Under the pieces are notes generated by a model that was not told the DNA's origin, searched no databases, and worked only from the letters and a program-made list of their open reading frames with translations. Shown piece by piece: positions 22,965 to 27,295 of a stretch of DNA of 27,295 bases (the first letter of the stretch is position 1; every line of letters begins with the position of its first letter). The stretch covers positions 1 to 27,295 of the forward strand of contig JAZLGC010000079.1 of assembly GCA_045616125.1 (NCBI GenBank), given 5' to 3'. Position numbers and translations under genes: made by a program. This DNA is from Treponema_I sp045616125 (GTDB lineage: Bacteria > Spirochaetota > Spirochaetia > Treponematales > Treponemataceae).

Positions 22965-23723
22965 TTATTCAGTTATTGCCCACACCCGTGCAGGGAGCCC
23001 TGTTGCCCCTTCAATTCTGGGGTACGAAACAATTACCACTGCACCGGCAGGAGCCACCTTATCAAGATGTGCCAGTAACTCAACCTGCAGTTTTTCATTT
23101 TCAAGAACGTACCGCTCACAGATCAGATCCTGATGAGCCTCTGCCACTGCAGAAGAATCGGTATCCAAGGTTTCGTGACCATTGGCTGCCGCATTCCGTA
23201 CCTTATAGATATACTCCAGTGCCTCAAGCGACCAGCCGGGAGCATTTTCCCTACCCTCGACATCAATTCCTGATACCGCATCAATATCAGGCCATTTCTT
23301 ATACCAGTCACTTCTCAAAGCCACCAGAGCACCATCCGGAATGGGCCCGTAGATATCCTCCCAGGATTTGATGTCATCAATAGTTACCGCATATCGGGCG
23401 TTGGTCTTTGCCTTTTCTGAAATATCAATGACAACCAGCGGAAACACCAGGTCTTCTACGCCGAATTTTTCAGAAAGATCCTTACCCTTGGCAAAATGGC
23501 CGGGAAAATCGATATGGGTACCAAACTGGCCCGGAAACTTGAAGGTCTGAATCAAACATTCAAGCTCAGGTTTTCCCCAATCCCACACGGTTTTAGCCAG
23601 TTCTACAGAACCTCTGGGAATTCCAGACCAATAAGGGCTGTCATTGTTCAATGAATGTGAAAGTTCAACCCACTGATACTTTTTAGATTTCTGTAAAGCG
23701 TCCCATAATGTGTAATTGCTCAT
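22965..23723 (-). CDS. cyclase-family metal hydrolase (kynurenine formamidase-like)
   Basis: 252 residues of the cyclase family (PF04199), which includes kynurenine formamidase and isatin hydrolase. The metal-binding motif is GTHIDFPGHF (HxDxPxHF) at about residues 70-80, preceded by ELSHSLNNDSPYW, and the later EAHQDLICERY and RIEGATGLPARVWAI are conserved ends. These enzymes open cyclic or N-acyl amides with Mn or Zn. No tryptophan-degradation genes are present, so the substrate is unknown. AAGGAG lies 8 nt before the ATG. The gene lies behind an intrinsic terminator (23762-23792) with no visible promoter between, so its expression should need read-through from the small Cys/Met-rich gene. 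Confidence 0.88.
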   Translation of the reverse strand: MSNYTLWDALQKSKKYQWVELSHSLNNDSPYWSGIPRGSVELAKTVWDWGKPELECLIQTFKFPGQFGTHIDFPGHFAKGKDLSEKFGVEDLVFPLVVIDISEKAKTNARYAVTIDDIKSWEDIYGPIPDGALVALRSDWYKKWPDIDAVSGIDVEGRENAPGWSLEALEYIYKVRNAAANGHETLDTDSSAVAEAHQDLICERYVLENEKLQVELLAHLDKVAPAGAVVIVSYPRIEGATGLPARVWAITE

Positions 23724-23761
23724 GTCATATACTCCTTGTTTTGTTTACTTTGTGTACGGGT

Positions 23762-23792
23762 AAAAAAAAAGCCTGGGATGTTTTTCCCAGGC
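23762..23792 (-). terminator. intrinsic terminator / attenuator upstream of the cyclase gene
   Basis: On the minus strand a perfect 8-bp stem, GCCTGGGA (23792-23785) and TCCCAGGC (23778-23771), with a 6-nt loop, is followed at once by nine T. It begins 20 nt after the stop of the small gene and ends 38 nt before the cyclase ATG. A competing pairing is possible between TTGCCTGG (23794-23787) and CCAAGGCAA (23865-23857) with one bulged A. Confidence 0.85.
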
Positions 23793-23812
23793 AATCTTTT
23801 TATGGTCAGTTA

Positions 23813-23929
23813 TCAGTACTTGTACGACATACAAGCCCTACACCCTGCCATTTCCGTTGCCTTGGTGATCAGCATCTGAGACATACACATACAGCTACAG
23901 CACATAAAAATGATGGTGTTGGTTTTCAT
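23813..23929 (-). CDS. 38-residue Cys/Met-rich small protein, candidate leader peptide
   Basis: I know no family for this gene. The product begins MKTNTIIFMCCSCMCMSQM and continues with LITKATEMAGCRACMSYKY; 6 of 38 residues are Cys and 7 are Met, and codons 9-16 are all Cys or Met except one Ser. It is preceded by AAGGAG with an 8-nt spacer and a TTGACA/TATAAG promoter, and is followed after 20 nt by a perfect terminator. The cyclase-symporter operon lies directly downstream, and the symporter is of the cystine type. The natural reading is a leader peptide whose translation senses charged Cys/Met tRNA. Alternatives are a metal-binding peptide (CCSCMC, CRAC) or a small regulator. The frame and signals are seen; the role is inferred. 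Confidence 0.75.
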   Translation of the reverse strand: MKTNTIIFMCCSCMCMSQMLITKATEMAGCRACMSYKY

Positions 23930-23966
23930 CTGTCGCACTCCTTTTTAATTTTCTGCGTATCTAAAA

Positions 23967-23999
23967 CTTATACCTATTTCCCTACTATGTCAATAGGTA
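23967..23999 (-). promoter_or_regulatory. promoter and overlapping inverted repeat of the small Cys/Met-rich gene
   Basis: On the minus strand a consensus TTGACA (23993-23988), a short 15-nt spacer and TATAAG (23972-23967). Perfect 8-bp arms TACCTATT (23971-23978) and AATAGGTA (23992-23999), 13 nt apart, overlap both hexamers, as an operator would. The leader from start site to ATG is about 30 nt. Confidence 0.6.
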
Positions 24000-24071
24000 G
24001 TTAAAAAAAATATCACATTCTGTAACACAGGCATTTTTATCTCACTTTCAGCCATAATACAGCGTAATCGT

Positions 24072-24096
24072 ACGTTTTAAAAAACGTTACTATAAT
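24072..24096 (+). promoter_or_regulatory. promoter of the macrodomain gene with internal inverted repeat
   Basis: A consensus TATAAT (24091-24096) ends 6 nt before the ATG. Upstream, ACGTTTT and AAAACGT (24072-24087, 2 nt apart) form a short inverted repeat in the -35/-10 spacer. No convincing -35 is visible, so an activator or repressor may act here. The rest of 23930-24102 holds only these two divergent promoters. Confidence 0.55.
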
Positions 24097-24102
24097 ATAG
24101 GT

Positions 24103-24921
24103 ATGACAAGAGAAGAATACCGATCATTGAATCACCGTGTCATGACTGACACCTTAAAGCGCTGCACCGAGCCGGGACCATTACTTGATGCCGTTATGGC
24201 CTCTGCAGAAAAAGAATACATTGTGTATCAGGAAGGTACTGTCGAAACTTCCCCACAGGAGAAAACAGTTAAGCCGAACCCGGACATGAAGGTGTTAGTT
24301 TCTACAAAACGAACTTTTGAGGCCGCCCGTGACTATAAAGACTCAGGAAAGAAAATCTGCTGCCTTAATTTTGCCAACAACCACCATATCGGCGGGGCCC
24401 CCTGGTCTGCTGGTGCGCAGGAAGAATGTCTCTGCCGCACTTCTACCCTATACCCTTGTCTGAAAGCAAAAGAGGAAGACTATTACCAACGGCATACCCA
24501 ACAGTGGATAGACCACCAGATTGATGAGATGGGAAACGATGACCTGATATATATCCCGGATGTTGTGGTATTCAAATCCGATGTATCAGCGCCGGAACTT
24601 CTGACAGAAGACCAGTGGTTTAAAACCGATATTATTACGTCTGCTGCCCCGGTCCTTGACTGGCAGTATGACAAAAACCGCTACACCAGTCTGATGGAAC
24701 GCCGTATCAAACGTATTCTTGATGTTGCAGAAAAAGAAGGCGTTCAGGTACTTATTCTGGGTGCCTTTGGATGCGGCGCCTTTCATAACCCGCCGGAGAT
24801 TGTATCGCAGCTTTTTAACAAGATGATCCGCAATTACAGTTTTGAAACGGTAGAATTTGCCGTCTACTGCCGGGGCGATGACACGAACTACCAAGTATTC
24901 AAGGATACAATAGAATCGTGA
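24103..24921 (+). CDS. TIGR02452-type macrodomain protein, microbial PARG-like
   Basis: 272 residues. An N-terminal helical section (about 1-60) is typical of the microbial PARG N-terminal domain, followed by the macrodomain. The PARG loop is GGAPWSAGAQEECLCRTS at about 97-114, with the catalytic Glu pair in QEE; bacterial PARGs usually have three glycines (GGG) where this has GGA. A second conserved block, LGAFGCGAFHNPPEIV, forms the phosphate-binding loop. It should hydrolyse ADP-ribose from proteins or nucleic acids, or bind it. The mRNA appears leaderless. The gene stands alone, not next to the ADP-ribosyltransferase-fold gene at 6918, so a functional link is only a possibility. It ends exactly where the tandem hairpin repeats start. 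Confidence 0.88.
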   Translation: MTREEYRSLNHRVMTDTLKRCTEPGPLLDAVMASAEKEYIVYQEGTVETSPQEKTVKPNPDMKVLVSTKRTFEAARDYKDSGKKICCLNFANNHHIGGAPWSAGAQEECLCRTSTLYPCLKAKEEDYYQRHTQQWIDHQIDEMGNDDLIYIPDVVVFKSDVSAPELLTEDQWFKTDIITSAAPVLDWQYDKNRYTSLMERRIKRILDVAEKEGVQVLILGAFGCGAFHNPPEIVSQLFNKMIRNYSFETVEFAVYCRGDDTNYQVFKDTIES

Positions 24922-25176
24922 CCGGGATGATTTTGGTCACTGGCTAGGCGGCAAGGAGCCAGGAGCGGAAGCGGGCTGCCGCCCGTTGAGCACCGCCGCG
25001 ACGTAGCCAACGCCGCCAGTGGCCAAAAGGGCCCGTCCACAGGGCCTTGTCACCGGGCGGGATGATTTAGTCCGATAGCAAGGCGGTGCTGGGCCGGAAG
25101 CGCGCAGGCGGCCTCACTGGCCGTTGAGCACTGTAGGCCCAAAACAACGCAGCTAGCGGACTAAAGGGCCCGCCCG
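24922..25176. repeat. two tandem long-hairpin repeat units
   Basis: Unit 1 (24922-25038) and unit 2 (about 25052-25176) share GGGATGATTT at the start, GGAAGCG, CCGTTGAGCAC and AAAGGGCCCG at the end. Each folds on itself. Unit 1 pairs TTTTGGTCACTGGC (24931-24944) with GCCAGTGGCCAAAA (25015-25028). Unit 2 pairs TTTAGTCCGATAGC (25066-25079) with GCTAGCGGACTAAA (25152-25165), plus an outer CCGGGCGGG/CCCGCCCGG stem. The region is GC-rich and overlaps the 3' ends of both flanking genes. Confidence 0.75.
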
Positions 25177-25715
25177 GCTTTGAATGCCGGCCCTACTGAT
25201 TCCGTCAGTCCGCGGTACTGCAGGTTCACCGGATCAAAGGTAATGGGCTGCAGTTTGGCAGGGTCAATTCTGCCGTCGGTCAAAACAGACTCATCGGCAC
25301 AAACGTTAACTATTTCTGCAAACAGGTGGCAGTTTTCAGGATCATAACTTTTCAGGCGGCATTCAATGGCCATGGGAAGTTCCTTAAAGAGTGGAGCCTT
25401 TACGTGTGGGGCATCTTCCACCGTCAGCCCGCTGCGCTCCATTTTGTCTGCCGTGTCGTTTCCTGACACAATGCCTACAAAATCGCAGGCAACCAGGGCA
25501 TCAACCGTTCCCATGCTGACAGTGAACTCTTTGCCAGCCAGAATATTCTTTGTGGTCTTGTGCTCGGCACTCAGACACATGAACAGTTCCTTATCGTTGC
25601 CGATGCCGCCCCAGGCAGCATTCATGGCATTGGGCTTTCCGTTTTCATCATAGGTCCCGATAATGAATACCTGCTGGGGAAAACACCATTCCCGTGAACC
25701 AAAATCTTTTCTCAT
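25161..25715 (-). CDS. flavin reductase family protein
   Basis: 184 residues of the flavin-reductase-like FMN-binding fold: FPQQVFIIGTYDENGKPNAMNAAWGGIGNDKELFMCLSAEHKTTKNILAGKEFTVSMG is the characteristic N-terminal half, with the FMN-contacting stretch, and LPMAIECRLKSYDPENCHLFAEIVNV the later conserved strand. Members bind FMN and act as reductases or as oxygen or NO scavengers in anaerobes. ATG 25715 is chosen because it overlaps the stop of the preceding GNAT remnant (ATGA) and AAGGAGG lies upstream inside that frame; a TTG at 25727 sits too close to it. The last codons (KAGRAL) lie within the second hairpin repeat. Confidence 0.9.
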   Translation of the reverse strand: MRKDFGSREWCFPQQVFIIGTYDENGKPNAMNAAWGGIGNDKELFMCLSAEHKTTKNILAGKEFTVSMGTVDALVACDFVGIVSGNDTADKMERSGLTVEDAPHVKAPLFKELPMAIECRLKSYDPENCHLFAEIVNVCADESVLTDGRIDPAKLQPITFDPVNLQYRGLTESVGPAFKAGRAL

Positions 25716-26141
25716 ATCTTTTTCCAATCCTCCTTCATCAATATATTACAACAACTTTGCCGTTCTTCGCCAAACGTGGTGTTGTGAATGGAATCGCGTA
25801 CATAGGTAAAACCGCATTTTTCCTGCACACGGCGGGAACGGTCGTTTTTTACCCAGTGACGGCAGGTTATGGCTTTCAGCCTCACGGTACTCCTCAAAGC
25901 CCAGGGTGCCGATTACTTTTCCCTGATATTCAATGGCAAAAACCTTCTTATGGCGGATAAAGCTTTCTACAATCTTCCGGCTTTCGTCCTTAGATTTATG
26001 GGGCAGCCAGCCTGCCCACTCGCCAACGCCTTCAACACTGGCATATGCATATAAATCATCAACATCATCCAGCGTCCAGGGACGCAGAATCAGCCGTTCC
26101 GTTTTCAGCGTAACACTTGAAATATCAATTTCCGCATTCAT
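25712..26141 (-). pseudogene. GNAT (RimJ/RimL-type) acetyltransferase with internal deletion and frameshift
   Basis: The 5' part encodes TLKTERLILRPWTLDDVDDLYAYASVEGVGEWAGWLPHKS...GKVIGTLGFEEYREAES, the first half of a RimJ/RimL-type acetyltransferase. The 3' part, in another frame, encodes ITCRHWVKNDRSRRVQEKCGFTYVRDSIHNTTFGEERQSCCNIL, the family's usual C-terminus. The stretch between, with the acetyl-CoA loop (GxGxxxEA), is missing; I estimate about 45-60 codons lost, with a frame change near 25900. The original 5' frame runs out at 25746 as unrelated sequence. The start is intact with AAGGAGG, and the remnant still couples translation to the flavin reductase. The Shine-Dalgarno comes from a repeat copy at 26153-26213. 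Confidence 0.8.
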
Positions 26142-26152
26142 TTTTTACTCCT

Positions 26153-26213
26153 CCTTAAAAGCCTCTGCAGCAGCAATCGCACAGGGATATGCGGTATCGC
26201 AACTTGCTTCGGC
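26153..26213 (-). repeat. dispersed repeat, copy A, carrying the GNAT ribosome binding site
   Basis: About 60 bp matching, with roughly three in four bases the same, the reverse complement of 26947-27009. Both copies read towards the gene they precede and end in GGCTTT(T)AAGGAG/GGCTTTAAAGGAG, so the repeat supplies the Shine-Dalgarno. A CGCA...TGCG stem is kept in both. Confidence 0.65.
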
Positions 26214-26224
26214 TACACCGTTTT

Positions 26225-26695
26225 TTACATATTCATGAACATGCAGGAATCAGATTCCGTAAAGCCAAGACTTTTGTACAGCGGGCGTCCCATATCGGTG
26301 GCATCAAGAGAAATTTCCGTACAGCCTTTGGCGCGGGCTTCATCAATCAGGGACTGCACCATGCACTTTCCGATTCCCTGTCGGCGGTATGCATCGTTAG
26401 TATAGACATTCATCAGGTGGGCACGGTGTCCGGTGGGGTGGCTGAAAGTCGGCATGAACTCAACGTAGACCATGGTGGCACAGCCGATTACGGCATCAGT
26501 AGAAGTACCCTTTTCGCTGTCCATGGCAAGAACGGTAGTCTGTTTTCCCTGCAGGAAAAACTGGCGGATTGCGGTAATAAAGGCGCTGTCGTATTCGTAG
26601 TCAGCCGGCAGATTGTTGACTACTTTCAGCATTTCAAGGCGGATTGCCATAAGTAGTTCAATGTGGCGCCCATCAGCAATAGTAAAGGTGATCAT
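26225..26695 (-). CDS. GNAT-family N-acetyltransferase
   Basis: 156 residues, complete. ADGRHIELLMAIRLEMLKVVNNLP is a common GNAT start, HLMNVYTNDAYRRQGIGKCMVQSLIDEARAKG contains beta4 and the acetyl-CoA loop RRQGIG, and ISLDATDMGRPLYKSLGFTESDSCMFMNM is the C-terminal strand and helix. The substrate is unknown; the relatives I know are mostly uncharacterised. GGGAG lies 7 nt before the ATG. The gene is followed by the dispersed repeat and then the decayed GNAT on the same strand; the three genes from 26695 to 25161 may form one operon. Confidence 0.92.
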   Translation of the reverse strand: MITFTIADGRHIELLMAIRLEMLKVVNNLPADYEYDSAFITAIRQFFLQGKQTTVLAMDSEKGTSTDAVIGCATMVYVEFMPTFSHPTGHRAHLMNVYTNDAYRRQGIGKCMVQSLIDEARAKGCTEISLDATDMGRPLYKSLGFTESDSCMFMNM

Positions 26696-26882
26696 TTTTT
26701 AACTCCCAGACAATACTACCGCATTTTCCTTTGGACGTGATATACCCTAATTTGACATCACTATTGCAGGAGTGGAGCCCCGCAATGCTCCTACGGAATT
26801 TCGGGAAACTTTTCCCACGTATATAGAGAATTTATCCCCTATATTTTTTGCAGCTTCGCCTTTACACTAAAAAAAAGAGTGT

Positions 26883-26905
26883 CGCTGCCGCGGTGGCTTT
26901 AAAGG
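26883..26905 (+). repeat. 23-bp direct repeat, partial copy of the dispersed repeat
   Basis: Identical over 23 bp to 26987-27009, 104 bp apart. It starts CGCTGCCGCGG and ends GGCTTTAAAGG. Here the sequence after it runs into TGGTGTAAAAAAATAC, and no gene starts. Confidence 0.8.
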
Positions 26906-26946
26906 TGGTGTAAAAAAATACATCCCTGTATTTTTTTCACCTGCAT

Positions 26947-27009
26947 CTTGCTTCGCAAGCTGCGATTTCGCACATCCATGTGCGACCGCTGCCGCGGTGG
27001 CTTTAAAGG
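26947..27009 (+). repeat. dispersed repeat, copy B, carrying the BspA-like gene ribosome binding site
   Basis: Homologous to the inverted copy A at 26153-26213. It contains the hairpins CTTGC-TTC-GCAAG and TCGCACAT-CC-ATGTGCGA. Its end GGCTTTAAAGG merges into AAAGGAGA, the Shine-Dalgarno 6 nt before the ATG at 27018. The remainder of 26696-27017 holds an A/T-rich hairpin at 26908-26940 (GTGTAAAAAAATACA with a near-complement) and no gene. Confidence 0.65.
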
Positions 27010-27017
27010 AGAAAGAT

Positions 27018-27295
27018 ATGGCACAAATAATTGACGGTATAAAGTATTCTGACGATCTGAAAACAGTTAAAGGTGTTGAGGATACTTCGATTACATCTGT
27101 CGTAATCAAAGAAGGTGTTACAGCAATTGGTCAGGATGCATTCTATTACTGCAGTAATTTAGAAAACATTGTGATTCCAGAAGGTGTTACTTCCATTGGC
27201 TGGCGTGCATTCTATGGTTGTTCAGGATTACAAACGGTGACAATTCCGAACAGCGTAACGGAAATTGAATCACCAGCCTTTGATGGATGCTACGG
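27018..27295 (+). CDS. BspA-like leucine-rich repeat protein, N-terminal part
   Basis: The 92 complete codons visible run off the right edge. After a short start (MAQIIDGIKYSDDLKTVKGVEDTSITS) the protein enters LRR_5 (BspA-type) repeats of about 23 residues: VVIKEGVTAIGQDAFYYCSNLENIVIPEGVTSIGWRAFYGCSGLQTVTIPNSVTEIESPAFDGC, with the pattern SIGxxAFxxCxxLxxVxIP. BspA proteins of oral and gut anaerobes, including treponemes, are usually surface-exposed and bind host proteins. This one starts without a signal peptide, so either it is cytoplasmic or it belongs to the group exported in another way. AAAGGAGA lies 6 nt before the ATG and comes from the dispersed repeat. Confidence 0.93.
   Translation, partial: MAQIIDGIKYSDDLKTVKGVEDTSITSVVIKEGVTAIGQDAFYYCSNLENIVIPEGVTSIGWRAFYGCSGLQTVTIPNSVTEIESPAFDGCY

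Noticed and set aside
24922..25176. Integron attC sites, suggested by the long imperfect hairpins and GTTGAGC
   Set aside because: GTTGAGC fits GTTRRRY, but it lies in the middle of the unit and no RYYYAAC partner is found at the proper end. No integrase or cassette order is seen.

Overview
The window most resembles a gut- or oral-type Treponema (Spirochaetota). This rests on gene content rather than any marker gene: a BspA-like leucine-rich repeat protein, a compact type III restriction-modification pair, an Rpn-type nuclease and several toxin-antitoxin pairs, set among ordinary anaerobe housekeeping genes. No rRNA, tRNA or CRISPR array was seen.

Layout. 1-560: 3' end of pgi and its terminator. 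680-8530: an accessory island holding an Rpn/PD-(D/E)XK nuclease, type III res and mod, a divergent XRE regulator with an operator-like inverted repeat, a DUF1778 antitoxin with a truncated GNAT toxin, a DUF3990 ADP-ribosyltransferase-fold gene with an HTH partner, and a Phd/VapC pair. 8550-16530: mostly core genes (small membrane exporter, M28 peptidase, RRM protein, Hsp33, low-molecular-weight phosphatase, sialate O-acetylesterase, LeuA, phosphodiesterase). 16534-19313: Crp/Fnr regulator facing a cupin, a Fic protein and a GNAT. 19325-24921: MFS exporter, MBL hydrolase, a cystine-type symporter with a cyclase-family hydrolase, and a PARG-like macrodomain protein. 24922-27295: tandem hairpin repeats, flavin reductase, one decayed and one intact GNAT, and the 5' end of a BspA-like gene.

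The strongest candidate for something undescribed lies at 23762-23999. It is an unannotated 38-codon gene in which 13 of 38 residues are Cys or Met, including the run MCCSCMCM. It has a good ribosome binding site and a -35/-10 pair, and a perfect intrinsic terminator follows it. A competing antiterminator pairing is possible. All of this sits directly upstream of the cyclase-symporter operon, so it looks like a sulfur-amino-acid attenuator for cystine-type uptake.

A second theme is promoter architecture. At least five, and perhaps seven, first genes of transcription units have a -10 hexamer ending exactly 6 nt before the ATG and no Shine-Dalgarno sequence, which implies leaderless mRNAs. Internal operon genes mostly have a clear AGGAG. 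Several promoters carry perfect inverted repeats (R-M regulator, DUF3990, Fic, Crp/cupin, leader peptide). There are also three kinds of unusual non-coding structure: a 221-bp nested inverted repeat, two tandem hairpins whose stems differ in sequence but keep pairing, and a dispersed repeat that carries the ribosome binding site of two unrelated genes.
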